Shown one piece after another: positions 35,880-47,394 of a stretch of 64,000 nucleotides of DNA. The notes below the pieces were generated by a model. That model was not told the origin of the DNA. It worked only from the letters and a program-made list of their open reading frames with translations, and made no database searches. Made by a program: the position numbers and the translations under genes. The DNA comes from Ashinkailepas kermadecensis (Eukaryota > Arthropoda > Thecostraca > Neolepadidae): assembly GCA_034440615.1 (NCBI GenBank), contig JAOTOM010002701.1, positions 50,687-114,686 of the forward strand, given 5' to 3'. The stretch's first letter is position 1; the number at the start of each line of letters is the position of its first letter.

Positions 35880-36779
35880 ATCATTTCAGCCAGCTAAAAC
35901 GGACTGTAGAGGGAGCCTACCAATATCGTGAAAAATCCCTTTATTTTGGAGGCACTTGATGGTCAGCCTGCCGGAAACGGCACATTGTTAGGCAGGAAGA
36001 TTGTCACTGGGTCATTTAGGATACATTTTGCTGAAGCTGAAGAATAGGTATTTCAATTGGTATACGTCAAAGTGATCTATATTGCCATAAAACATGCAAG
36101 AGAGCGTAGGGAAAAACGGTAAAATTGCATGTAAACCAATGGTGAAGGGAAACCTTCAAGCCCGCTACCAAACCCACTTCGTGGGGGCCCGACAATGGGT
36201 ACCTGTGTTAGGAAAGTAGCTGGCTGTGTTTGTATTGCTATAAGTGATATTTAGAAGCAACAGTTGATTATACTAATGTAAAAATAAAATTAAGTGTAAC
36301 TGCTGCTTAAATTTCTGTTCAAATCATGTAGTGGATACTCTGATGGAATTATTTTTGATTCTATAACTAGCTGTTCACTTAGGAAGGCCTGCAATAGGTA
36401 ATTAGGTACCTGGGTAGTTAGGTAACCTGCACTATTCAGCAGGCAGATATTGGGTCTGGTGCTTGGTAGGTTGGTATTGAGCCAGGTACTAGATAAATAG
36501 GTAAGTAGATACTAGATCTTTGATGCAATGTTTGCACAATGAATATTGAGGTAAAAAATATGCACATGCCTATATAGGTAAGTGTACCTACCCAGGCATA
36601 TACCTACCTAGGTGCACACATATGCATATATATAATGGAATACAGATTCAGGAATTATATCACTAATCCAATGCCCACAATCTAACCTAGTTATCTAAGA
36701 TGTCAACCACAATCAACTTTGTCTAAAATCCAGTACCCAGCCCCATAATACTGATATGTCAGCATTCTTGTCCTGACTG
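35880..36779. other. intron 9, low-complexity stretches
   Basis: Includes runs of ACCTAGGTAGGTA-type words at 36360-36620. No gene recognised. Confidence 0.35.
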
Positions 36780-37783
36780 CTACTTATTCCTATTTTTTGT
36801 TTCTGGATTTGCCTCTCTGGCTAGGCATTCTCCTGGAAGATTGGTTTTCAGTTGAGGCAGGTGAATCTGAGTCATCACTGATGTCAGTGGGATGACAAGA
36901 GTGAACTGGACTCTTATTTTTACTGGAAGCTCCCTTTGCCTTTTTGCTTGTTTTTTTTTGTTTCTAGATGTTTCATGCATCTGTCTGTCACAGGCTTCCA
37001 CTCCCTCTCCCGATCAGCAACCACTCCCTCTCCTGTGGCTGACACAACATTCTGGTCCTCCCTTGATTCTTTGGTGGCAGTTGACTCTACATCATTTCTA
37101 GCATTCAGATTTGCCTCGGTCTCATGGTTTACCTTAGGCATCACCTCTGCTGGTGTGGATGTTGTTTTGAATGCCTCTGTCCCAGCAGAGGACCGATGTT
37201 TCCCTTTTGTGATTGCCTCCTTAGTATTTGGTTGTAGCTCAAGTCAGGATGTCTTCCTCAGATATGGCATCCCCAATCAAGATGCTGGGCATGTCTTTGT
37301 TTTTTTTCACAAAGACATTTCCACCTTGGGTGAAGTAGGTGGCTAATTTGCCCTCACGTCTCAGTTTGGCACACTTCGAAACAATTGCCATCTTGTCCCG
37401 AGTGAGAGATTCATGTATGCACAAGCCCCTTTTTGAGATATCTTTTGGTACCCTATTCCTGTATATTGCATCCCTTACTTCTTCGTTGTTAAATCTTATG
37501 ATAATGCTGTCTTTTTTTCCTTGCCAGTGACCAGTGTTTGTGCACCAAGAAGGAAACTGAATGCCTGTATGAAAGAAAATGAGGTGCATGACTTCCTCTC
37601 GCAATTTTTTTTCCGGGCCTGATGGACAATTTCCCCTGAGGATGAGGCAATCCTGACGGTGTAGTTTTCCGCAGCTTCAGCTTGTCTCTTTGCTAACTTG
37701 ACCATGCCTTCTAATTTATCAATTCTGGCCTGTTGTTTTTCCACCAACTGTTTGAGCAACTCAAAACTTCCCTGTTCAGACAT
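36780..37783 (-). pseudogene. LINE ORF1 remnant
   Basis: Minus strand. It starts MSEQGSFELLKQLVEKQQ, a coiled-coil segment (37783 downward). In another frame a nucleic-acid-binding ORF1 domain follows (IIIRFNNEEVRDAIYRNRVP, CIHESLTRDKMAIVSKCAKL, GGNVFVKKN; 37604-37239). A basic tail follows. This order is typical of CR1/L2-type ORF1. Frameshifts separate the parts. It lies upstream of, and parallel to, the ORF2 remnant at 23.6-26.9 kb and may be the same element split by later insertions. Confidence 0.65.
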
Positions 37784-37789
37784 CCTATG

Positions 37790-39860
37790 CAGGTTTGAGT
37801 CAGTAACTTCCCACTGTAATACTGTTGGATTTAGAATCTGCTTAGCTCCTAAATATTTACTAACAGTTCATAAATTTCAACTGGAATACCTTGCCCTGAC
37901 ACAGCCCGTCTAAGATCAGACACAAAATTCTGCTCTTATCAGGCTGGCTGATATTTTTAGAAAAAGTAAATTTCAATTGTCCACCACCAGCTACTACAGT
38001 ACTAGATATATACTACCGCACTACAGCAACAAGATATAGACAATTGCATTCACTAATGCATTCCGCAAGATACTCCCTGATTGAAGTTGATTCGCCGGTT
38101 GGGTTCTTTGTGTCGGAGCACTAAATGGCGCACGTCCGCAGCCTATGGAATCCAGGAGACGACTGTATGAATCCAGGAGATTCATACTGGCTTGATTCGA
38201 AATTCACACCAAATGGGAGCTGCATTCCATTTCAACGGGTGGTTCAATTCAACTTTACCTACGACGTTGACCAACGTTATTCCACAGCAACGACAAGTAT
38301 CACTTCCCACACATGTCATTACCCCAATGCATCCCATGAAACAGCTAACACTGCAAGCAACAGCTCAAATCCATGTATCGCGAGCCAAACCTACATCAAT
38401 GATTCCATTGGGATAGCATAACTGTGCCCCCAATTTTAAGTACGTAGTAATCCTTCGCTTAATGAGGGGAACCACCACACCTAAAGGCAGGCATGACATA
38501 CACTCCTTCTTGGAGTTGATGAAATCTGCCCTCCACAAATCCAACTCGGATTGAAGGTTTTCAAAATACTGCCAAGAAAGGCCATAGAGAACCAAGTGAT
38601 ACCAAGTTGTCTTGGTTTTCTGAAAAGTGGGATACCTTGCATCAACCGGTGTACAACAAAAGATCTAATTGGGCATTTTGAGTGAAAGCAGAGCAAAATA
38701 AGGACAATAACTGAGATAAAACTTGCGGATGGAAATGGGCTTCATTCATCCTGAACACCATTTTTATCGACACTGCACCTGACTATTGACACAGGTGCAG
38801 GTGATTGACACAGGCCTGACTATTTCCACATATCAACGGAAATCTTTATCTTTTGATTTAATGGCTTAGGATTGGTTGAGGCCATGCATTTTTGGCAATG
38901 GTAGCTATCTGTCACTCCAAAATGAATCGCTCCCACCACGGACAAAAGTAAATTGAGCTGTGTTGCTCTGATAGAACCGGTTCCTTCGCTAAGTTTCATT
39001 CTGGTCTCGTTATTACTTTGGCTCTTTGGTCACTCTGTGATCTGTGATGTGATGTGTGATGTGCTGATCTGTGTGTGATCTGTGAAGAAATATTGATAAG
39101 CAATGCATACTCTTATTTTTTCCTGAATTACGTTTAATTTCATTTCCATTTTCTGCCTTCTCTTGTACTTCACTGCGGGATTAGTGTTGGTATTCCCAAC
39201 TGACACCTCACTACGCTCGCACCATTTTTTTTTTGTGGTGCCGAGAGGCAAGCGAGAAGGGTTGTTTCTCTACTTTTTCTTCTCGGGTTCGAGCCTCGAG
39301 AAGCGTGGGAGCTGCGGCAATGGTGCATGCTGCGTTTTCATCATCTGCAACTCACTATCTTTCATAGTTGTTGTATTTTTGTTTCCTTCTCGTTGTTTCA
39401 CACTGTCCTTGAAACGGATTTGGCTACTTTCTGCGGGCTTAGGAACGGTAACGGTCAGGATGGGTTTTGCCTGCAATCCAATCATACCATGCAACACTCA
39501 TACACGTAACGTTGAACCTAAACATGTTGCGTTCCATAGCGCAATATACAAACAATGCTGCCAGCCCGCAGCGCGAGACATGTCACCGTAGACAGAAATT
39601 TCGCTTAGTCCTACGAAAAATAAAACAGGGAACTCTTTTTTTTTCAGTTTGGAGATGCTAAAACATCTCCAAACAGCATAAGAAATAGAATCGTTGTCCA
39701 CGAGATTGCCGGTGTCCCCGACCAACTCACACACGAAGTAGGAGAGTTGACGTCTGGCGGGTAAGACTGACCCAAACTCAGACGTCTGGCGATAGAGCCT
39801 CATGCGTCTTGTTGGAGACTGACCAGGACGCATGTGCATGATGAGGAAGGCTGGCCAAGA
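37790..39860. other. intron 9, nothing recognised
   Basis: AT-rich. A short direct repeat of AATCCAGGAGA occurs at 38148-38184. No domain or RNA gene recognised. Confidence 0.3.
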
Positions 39861-39879
39861 CTACGCGTCCGGCGGAGGC

Positions 39880-40350
39880 TCTGACAGAGGCTCTGACAGG
39901 GACTCTGTGTCCGGAGGGTGGGACCGACACTGACCCAGACTGAGGCTCTGACCGGGACTCTGTGTCCGGAGGGTGGGACCGACACTGACCCAGACTGAGG
40001 CTCTGACCGCGACTCTGTGTCCGAAGGGTGGGACCGACACTGACCCAGACTGAGGCTCTGACCGCGACTCTGTGTCCGGAGGGTGGGACCGACACTGACC
40101 CAGACTGAGATGGCAGGTGGGAGAGCCGACGGTCGGCGTGCGGCTCTGGCCGCGACTCTGTGTCCGGAGGGTGGGACCGACACTGACCCAGACTGAGGCT
40201 CTGACCGCGACTCTGTGTCCGGAGGGTGGGGCCGACACTGACCCAGACTGAGGCTCTGACCGCGACTGTGTCCGGAGGGTGGGACCGACACTGACCCAGA
40301 CTGAGGCTCTGACCGCGACTCTGTGTCCGGAGGGTGGGACCGACACTGAC
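39880..40350. repeat. 55-bp minisatellite abutting 53BP1-like exon 9
   Basis: About eight units of 55 bp. On the minus strand each carries GAGCCTCAGTCTGG|GTCAGTG, a copy of the exon-9 end and its 5' splice site. Near 40110-40145 one unit also carries a copy of more exon sequence (CCGACGGTCGGCGTGCGGCTC on the plus strand corresponds to exon 9 bases near 40375-40410). Because 55 is not a multiple of 3, the frame cycles; it stays open on the minus strand down to about 39800. Confidence 0.9.
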
Positions 40351-40529
40351 CCAGACTGAGGTGGCGAGTGGGAGAGCCGACGGTCAGCGGCGCCGCGGCC
40401 GGCGTGCGGCGCTCGGTCAGCAGGCCCGCCTGGTCTCTGGTCATCAGCAGGCGGCCGCGGGACACGGCGCACGTCACGCTCGCAGAGTCCATCGACACGA
40501 TGTAGTCCAGCGCGTCAGAGCTCGCCGCC
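40351..40529 (-). CDS. 53BP1-like exon 9: second Tudor half and start of the UDR-like segment
   Basis: Preceded by CTCGGCAG and ended by CTGG|GTCAGT; 179 nt, entering with 1 nt and leaving with 1 nt. It encodes about 59 residues. SSDALDYIVSMDSASVTC...LLMTRDQAGLLTER aligns with the strand-helix end of human 53BP1's second Tudor (YYSIEKEGQRKWY and the helix after it). Next, APLTVGSPTRHLSL resembles the start of the human ubiquitin-dependent recruitment segment (TPLTKAADISLDNL). The 55-bp array begins at the donor. A longer exon reading into the array is an alternative. Confidence 0.7.
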
Positions 40530-41584
40530 CTGCCGAGTCACATCAGGTCAGTCACGCCAGGCTTCTCAAATTCTTGCAGCTGGGTGCAAATTGACAACTA
40601 ACGCAGCTTGTTCTTATATCGCTTCCGATATCTTTTCTTCATCCTTATACGAAGCTACTCGTCAATGGTGTGCATATTAGGAATTATGATCATACAGAAT
40701 GCATAGCTTTTCTTAACTGTAGATATTGCATCCCAAAAATGCTTGCCTGTGTTATTTTTTATTCACACACGACAATAGTTCCTTCTTTCAACCCATTTCA
40801 ACAGATCTAGTCGGGATTGAAATTTTCATGTACCCAAAAATGTACGTCTAAGTGCCACAATGTTTACATTTTTTCTCATCCAAGGCATTTTTGTCTTACA
40901 TCGGACATCTAACACAAACTTAATTTGAGAAGACCGTGTCACGCACGAGAGCAGGCGAAACATGGTGACATCCAAGCCGGAGAGCCATTCCTCAAGACAT
41001 TGAAAAAGCCCGCCCGATAAATTTACCTGAAAGGTGGAATCGAAGGATTTAATGCTATTCTCAAGAGCAATGTTACAACTATTTGTTAGCCTTAATTAAC
41101 CTAAAACATGTTTTCCACTTTCATGCATATGGAGAACCTTGACACTTCCTTCGTCAACATGACATTCAATGGCCAGGACATGGCGGCCAAGCAATGATTG
41201 AGATTAAGCTTGATATTTTCTTCGCCCAACAGGTCATTCTAATCAATGGTATTACCATTCACCTTCTTGTTCATTGCATAATTTGTATGGCACAGAAATA
41301 AGGTGCTCCCCAAATACGGCATTTTTTTACAAAACGAAGAATTTTGCTTAATAGGTACCAACAAACATAATTTTGTTTTTTTTAAAGCAGTCATAGACAT
41401 GTAACTTGGCTTAAAATTGTCGTCAGATAGTTACGGCAATGTAATTTCTGAATAATCCCACTTTGCACGACAAAAATCGGTATTGGTGTTTTCATTAACA
41501 TATGACATTTTGACCCGACTTTCAAACCTGCTAAATCCAGAAAGCGGCAGACGAAATGTTCACCTGACATGTGACCCACATCCC

Positions 41585-41668
41585 CCGGCTTGCACCCTGT
41601 GTCTGGTGATGATGGTCTACAACGCCAGATCCTGTGTCCAGTGATGGTGACACACATCCCCGGCTTAC
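41585..41668. repeat. tandem duplication of the exon-8 5' splice junction
   Basis: On the minus strand CATCATCACCGGACACAGGAT|GTAAGCCGGGGATGTG is followed by two diverged copies. One is CATCACTGGACACAGGATCTGG. The other is CATCATCACCAGACACAGG|GTGCAAGCCGGGGG, with a second donor-like site. Confidence 0.75.
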
Positions 41669-41981
41669 ATCCTGTGTCCGGTGATGATGGCCGATTCGTA
41701 GTAGCCCGAGGCGTCGTCGCGGCTCACGAACACGGACAGGCCCTTCCAGAGGGTGTGCACGGGCAGCACCTGGGAGGCGAGCACCTGCCGCTGTGTGTCA
41801 TCGTCGAAGCGCACCAGCCAGCGGCCGTCGCGGCCCGCGTGCACCAGTCGGCCCGGGTAGTAGCTCTGGTCCACCCACTGCGCGAAACACACCATGTCTG
41901 GCGGCGAGGTGGCGTCGTAGGTTAGCGGCTGGCCACAGGCGTGCCGAGCGGCTGTGTCAGCGCGACCAGGGGCACACCTCG
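41669..41981 (-). CDS. 53BP1-like exon 8: first Tudor domain
   Basis: This is the key diagnostic exon. It starts after CTCGCCTACCCAG and ends at GGAT|GTAAGC; 313 nt in phase with its neighbours. FAQWVDQSYYPGRLV, WLVRFDDDTQRQVLASQVLPV and ESAIITGHR align along their length with the human 53BP1 Tudor (AKWSSNGYFYSGKI, KLLFDDGYECDVLGKDIL, SAGVVKGHR). Of the aromatic cage that binds H4K20me2 in vertebrates, the Trp, the Tyr, the Phe and the Asp (of FDD) are present; the last cage Tyr is a Thr here. The domain probably reads methylated nucleosomes at DNA breaks. An in-frame ATG at 41895 is internal, not a start. Confidence 0.85.
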
Positions 41982-44417
41982 CTGGGTAGGCGAGCTTTGT
42001 TCACCTGGTGAGCACAGCCCGCTACAGTCATGGTTTTGACATGCTGGAAATACTAATTTTGTTCACTTTGTCGTGAAAATGGATAGTGCGTGATTTCCCG
42101 AACGTGTTTTTTTAATAATACAAACATGAAGTGCATGCAAAAAACGTACAGAATCAAATCCATTCATACGAATGTTTTTAAACCGAAATATGTACTGTGA
42201 CATCGTACCACGCCCAATTGCCGTGGGAAATTTGGTGAATACGTGCCACATATGTACATAGTTCGTCTCCGTGCATTCATATGTTCCATGCATGCAACAT
42301 ATTCAGCAAGTGCCAAATTCAGACAATACAAAATGACAAAAGGACATTGAACACCAGCCTGTGGCAGCCAAAACAGGCAGTACCCTTGCCGAAATGCGGC
42401 TCATCTGCTGAATATGAAGTACATATCTCATACATAAATGCGCTGTGTTGTATCGTCGACATTCGCCATAAGTGCAACCGCGTGTCACGATTCCTTCTGT
42501 CGCAGCTGTCCAACTCAGTCTATGTCACACATAAACTTACAATGCAGCATATTCCATCAAATTGGCATTGAAGCAGCCCATTAACCTGTACTGAGACAAG
42601 CGCGTTGCATTTCATGACGACGTAACCACGTCACCGGCGGTTGAATTCACACGGCTACCTGTGCACACAGGATGTAAGTCGTAAAGCCCTTTCTCTAAAT
42701 ACAGATTGTAGGCACTTTTGAGAAAATCCTGTAATTGTTTTTTTTTTAATGAAAAGAGCGAGTAAAATAATGAAGGACGCATCTATGACATCAAATGATA
42801 CAACGAAGAATGCAGTGTGGTCTTAAAGTGTCACGATCTGTCCGGACCAGGCCGGACCAGAGTTGTACTTATAATATGGAATCCTGAATTTGGAGAGGAA
42901 AGCTTTGGGTGGTCGCAGGTTGAAGGATATTTGTTGTCTGCTTCTGAAATCAAACACGTTTTGTACGTTCCAGTCAGCTTCGGCCATGTTTATCAAACAG
43001 CAATCATCTCGCACACATTTTCAAACAACTATATTCAGTTTTTTTCTCTCTAAAAATTAAGTGGATCATTTCCTGCAAAGTATAATGTTCTGGATGACAA
43101 ACATACAGGACAAGGCTGTGCTTCCAACCCTGGGCCGGACAGCGTCGGGTCGGATCACTCAATGACTATTTCTGTGTTTAGATGAATGAGGTATGTGATG
43201 AATTGTGTACGTGCATGTGTTCTGTGTGTATCTCGTGCTGTACATGCATGTTGTATATTAAATTGGTTGATAAACGTCTTTATTTCCTTGATAGTTCATG
43301 GTGGCGAACACTAGGTAGAAACACAGTAAAATTGGGCCTCCACTGAAGGCGAAAACATAAATTGAGCAAAATATCACTATGCTAATAACTTGAGCTTTAG
43401 GTCCAGGATGCCTTTTGGCAAATGGTACCGACCTGAACACCCCGAAAAACTGAATACACCGACGTAGTTAGTGGAATTGAAAAGAACACTACCTAAAACT
43501 AAATTTCACACGTACATAAGTCCACATATGTATGAAAGGTAAGAGTGCTAGCATATTAAATGATTCTTCTTTGTAAGTAGCATGCAGGATGCCGATGTAG
43601 ATAGCATGGACGTCATGTCCTTGAGACGATTAAGACGAACCTGTATGTCCAGTTCCGTTGTTTTCCATCTGCTCACTCCATGTACCTTGACCGATATATA
43701 AGTTTCTATCACCGGCTCTGTTAATGTCTTCCTTCCCCATGTGTTTGTATCCGCCCCCGTTCTCTCTATGGGTTTCCCCCGTTCTGTCCCTGCCTCGACT
43801 GTCAAGCTCATGTCTCTTCTCTGCCTAGGTCACATACCGTGCCTCGACGTCCTGAAAGGATGCATCGGAAAGTATTTGGGATGAAAATTGATGCCCATCA
43901 TGGTTGCTTTTTCCTTGAATTAAAGATGCATTTAAGTTTCTACCTCACAGTAAAGCTAAAACTTCGTTATTTTCTTCCTGCCTGTTTTATATTTTGGAGA
44001 GGGGCTTGTAGTTCATCTCCTAGTCAGTACATCTTTCTCCTAAATGACAACAAATAACAGCGCGTATAGAGGTTCCGTCAAAAAGACTAGATTGCAACAT
44101 GTTCAGCTGCTTGCCGTGAAATGAACAGCTGTAGAATAAAAAAATATGCAAAACGTCTAAAATTTTCCCGAATGAGCCCCCCGCCAAGGCATCACGAAGC
44201 CTATGCAATCGTCATATCACGTGCGGGCTGCAATGCCACTGCATAATAAACTAGTCATGTCACTACGCAGTGATGATTGAAATAGATCATACGCACCAGC
44301 CACATCATTAATATAGCCCAGGTTTCTTTTTCTTTCTTCTTTCAGCTTTTCATTTGTATCTCCTAAGCCTACCGAGACGAGAAAAAACCGTTTCAGGCGT
44401 GTGCCGTGTCTGCTCAC
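41982..44417. other. intron 7 of the 53BP1-like gene
   Basis: 2.4 kb without repeats I can name. A minus-strand open frame of 87 codons at 43548-43811 has a natural-looking composition but no recognisable motif. Confidence 0.3.
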
Positions 44418-44903
44418 CAGGCTGGAGGGGACGGCTACCGAGGCTGGCCTGCTCCCGGCCGCTCAGCTCCTCCTCCTCGGCGTCCGTCAGTCGATGTGTG
44501 TCGTCAGGCGGCAGCGGCGTCGGCAGTCGCGCAATCTCCGGACTCGAGCTGGTGCCCGTCACGTGCGTCTCCTCCGAGGAGCCCGGCCGGCGGCCCAGGC
44601 CGTCGGCGGCCTGCGACTCGGCGAACGACACCTTGGCGGCGGAGCGGCCGGCGGCGCCCGGACTGCGGCTGCTCTCCACCGTCGCCGTCGCCGCTGCCGC
44701 TCCCGCCGGCGGCGGACTGAGCTCCGTCTGGGTGGAGGTGGCCGCCGGCGGGCTCTCCAGGGTGGCGATCACGCCGGCCAGGTGGGCACGCTGCGCCTCC
44801 GACTCGTCTGGCAGCGAGGCGGCGGCGCTGAGCAGTGATGATGAGGCGGCAGGTCGGCCGTGGGGCCGCGCCCGCCGACCGTCCGGCCACTTCACCTCAG
44901 AGG
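44418..44903 (-). CDS. 53BP1-like exon 7: disordered region before the Tudor
   Basis: 486 nt between CCGGCAG and CCTG|GTGAGC, with 161 complete codons. The encoded segment starts SEVKWPDGRRARPHGRP and is rich in Ser, Ala, Pro and Glu, with SQ/TQ sites (STQTELS, FAESQAADG) and ends SLGSRPLQPG. Its place before the Tudor exon matches the disordered region of 53BP1 that holds the Gly/Arg-rich motif, although no RGRGRR-like run is visible. Confidence 0.65.
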
Positions 44904-46060
44904 CTGCCGGCCACGCTATCGTCACCGACACTACCCACACCAACACAAACACACAGACACAAATACACCAACAACACTACCCACACCAACACAAACAAAC
45001 ACATACACACAAATACACCGACGCACAGAGCACGAGACCATGCAGTGACGATGAAAATTAATTGGAACTTAGGGGCGAGTCGACCAGTACAAACAGAAAT
45101 TCATCGCATGTGAGCACAGCTGACGGGTACCACCCACTTAGCGTACGGTACCGACCAGTGTCATGAAATTTCAAAATTTCAATGGAATGCAAAGCTGCAC
45201 AAACTTGCTTTGACGTACTGAAAACAATCGTCGACGTCCTAAAATATCCTTCATTAAATTTCGCGTCGTCATTCAATGACATTTTACAGCATAAGTCCTA
45301 TTCAACTGTAATATCAGTTACAAATTTCACCACATTTCCTTTTCACTTCCTGACATTTGTCGTTACAATTTTGCCAACAGCTGCCATTTCTCAGCTAACG
45401 AAATCTCACATATCGCATAATACTCATTTCGTGTCATGTCATCACGGGTTTCGACACCCCTCCCCATATTCACACCATCCCACAGTTGGATTTGTATTTT
45501 GTGATCCTGGATGTGGAGTCGAAAAATTGCGCGTCATTCTATCTGGAAAGGATACCTTTAATTCTCTTTATGACATCATAATAAATTATATCTTGTACTT
45601 TCCAGCGAACACTGGGCACTTACTAGCAACCGGTAAGTTACAATAATTATCAAACAGCCCCATTCAACCTTCCAGCAAGGACAAGATGATAATTTTCCGG
45701 AGAATGACGTTGTGGATGAAAAAAAATCCGGAAGCAGCCCATTTTTCGCTCCCTCACTCCAAGATGAATTTCAGGGCACTGAGTTAGCACGAGCCGAAGT
45801 GACCCGCTGGGGGACAGTGGATTACATAAACTTACCAGAGGTGAAATAACTAGCCGGGCCGACCGGCATAACTCGCCACGGTCAGAACGACTCACCCCGG
45901 AGCCGACACAACTCATCAGGAGGCAGCACCAAGCCACCACCAGCTTGCCATGGAATAGCAATATTACCAGCCACAGGCGGGCACAACTCGCCACAAGTCA
46001 ACACAGCTCGCCAAGGACGGGCGCACGTCACCAGAACTCACTGGTGGCGGGAAAACTCAC
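44904..46060. other. intron 6 of the 53BP1-like gene
   Basis: Contains an ACACCAACACAAAC-type low-complexity tract (44936-45015) and a plus-strand open frame of 154 codons (45182-45646) with no recognisable motif and AT-rich codons. I do not call the latter a gene. Confidence 0.35.
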
Positions 46061-46236
46061 CCGAGGCGGGTATGATCTCGACGTCGCTGCCGGGCGAGCA
46101 CGAGAGCACCGACACAATGGAGGCGCGCCGCTGCTGCGAGGCGGCCAGAGCGACGCTGTCCAGGGAGGAGGCGACCGAGTGGCGAGCGCCGCGGCCCTCG
46201 ATGGTCGACAGGGTCGCCGACGACAGCGTGGACATG
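46061..46236 (-). CDS. 53BP1-like exon 6
   Basis: 176 nt between GCGCGGCAG and CTCGG|GTGAGT, phase 1 nt in and 1 nt out. It encodes MSTLSSATLSTIEGRGARHS followed by a Ser-rich stretch and SQQRRASIVSVLS, ending SDVEIIPAS. The Ser-rich character continues that of exon 5 and resembles the Ser-rich stretch of human 53BP1 after its oligomerisation region. The call depends on phase and context. Confidence 0.6.
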
Positions 46237-46609
46237 CTGCCGCGCGAGCACACCGCACACGTCAACTGGGCTACTCCCGTGACGGAGATACTAGTCTCGA
46301 TCTGGTCATCAGCGTAGTGCCTGGCGGATCGTAACTGGGCATACACGTGACGGAGATACACACCTGTATCGACCTCGACATCAGCGTAGAACTTGGCTGG
46401 TAATACGCAGGCGGTACATTTCACACGTGGCACCTTGCTACGAAGTTCAACTTTCAGTGGATACGAGAAATATATCCTTTGGAAAGGTGTAAGGTAAGTT
46501 TGGACGTTTGGAAGGGTGTAAGGGTGTGAGGGTGATAGCGTGATAGCTTTATTACGATGTAAGAATACAAACGTGGAAAAGAACATAAATGAAGCTGGTG
46601 AACACTTGG

Positions 46610-46775
46610 TGGTTATTGGTGGTCATTTGCTTTACATCGCGCCGACTGTTGGGTTACATATTGTCGCCAATCCCTCACGCCGATTGGTCACCCGCGAAGA
46701 GTAGCGACAGGTGAGACTCGAACCCACAAACTTTCGGTTGGGAGATGTGCACTATACCTCTAGACTACTCGCCTC
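46610..46775 (-). mobile_element. tRNA-Val-type SINE
   Basis: A diverged minus-strand copy: head GTCTAGAGGTATAGTGCAC...GGGTTCGAGTC, body CCAATCGGCGTGAGGGATTGG, tail toward CCAATAACCACC. It lies in intron 5 of the 53BP1-like gene. Confidence 0.75.
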
Positions 46776-47200
46776 CAAGTTTGCATATACAGTCATGAAA
46801 AGTTTACATGCATTTAGTACTACTTGGGGTACTTTGTTTCAGAAATTTCCTTGCTCGCAACAGGCTATTGTTTGCAAAATTGCAATGCCGACAGTGACGT
46901 AAAAATGGACAATGGTTTCAGATGGCCATCACCTCCAACCCAAGCATGCAAATGTCGCGTCTTAGTTACAAGAAAACAACTATAAGAACAGTACGTGAAT
47001 GCGACAGCAAAAACAAAGTTACCTATCATCATACGACAACTTATATATGCACCTAAATGCAGTCAATACATCATGAAGCAATCTCATAAATAGCATTAGG
47101 AAAATGGCATTGCATGATAAAAAGGTACTAAAACACTTCGGTAACTTCACCATCCAAGGGAAGAATGGCGTGAGCATCATACCTTACATTTCCAGGAGAT

Positions 47201-47379
47201 AAGAAGAACCTTGGGTTCTTTTACGACTCATTCAACCGCTAGGTCATATAGCGTCGCCAACCTCTCACGCCGATTGGTCGCGGGTGGACTCGGTAAACGC
47301 CGTCGGCTGTGAGATTCGAACCCACAATCTTGCGATCAAGAGTCCGACGCTCTACCAACTGAGCTACCACGGCCCCCAT
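47201..47379 (-). mobile_element. tRNA-Lys-type SINE
   Basis: The minus-strand head GTGGTAGCTCAGTTGGTAGAGC has a canonical A box, CTCTTGA reads anticodon CTT (Lys), and GGGTTCGAATC is the B box. The body shares the CGACCAATCGGCGTGAGAGG and GGCGACGCTATATGAC words with the Val-type SINEs. Flanks CATTTCCAGGAGA (about 47187-47199) and CATTTTCAGGAGA (about 47379-47391) give a 13-bp duplication with one mismatch. The acceptor stem does not pair properly, so it is not a functional tRNA gene. Confidence 0.8.
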
Positions 47380-47394
47380 TTTCAGGAGAGCTAC

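Noticed and set aside
45182..45646. 154-codon plus-strand frame in intron 6
   Set aside because: AT-rich codons, no motif and no splice or promoter context.
47310..47379. tRNA-Lys gene
   Set aside because: A and B boxes are good but the acceptor stem does not pair, and a SINE body with flanking duplication follows.
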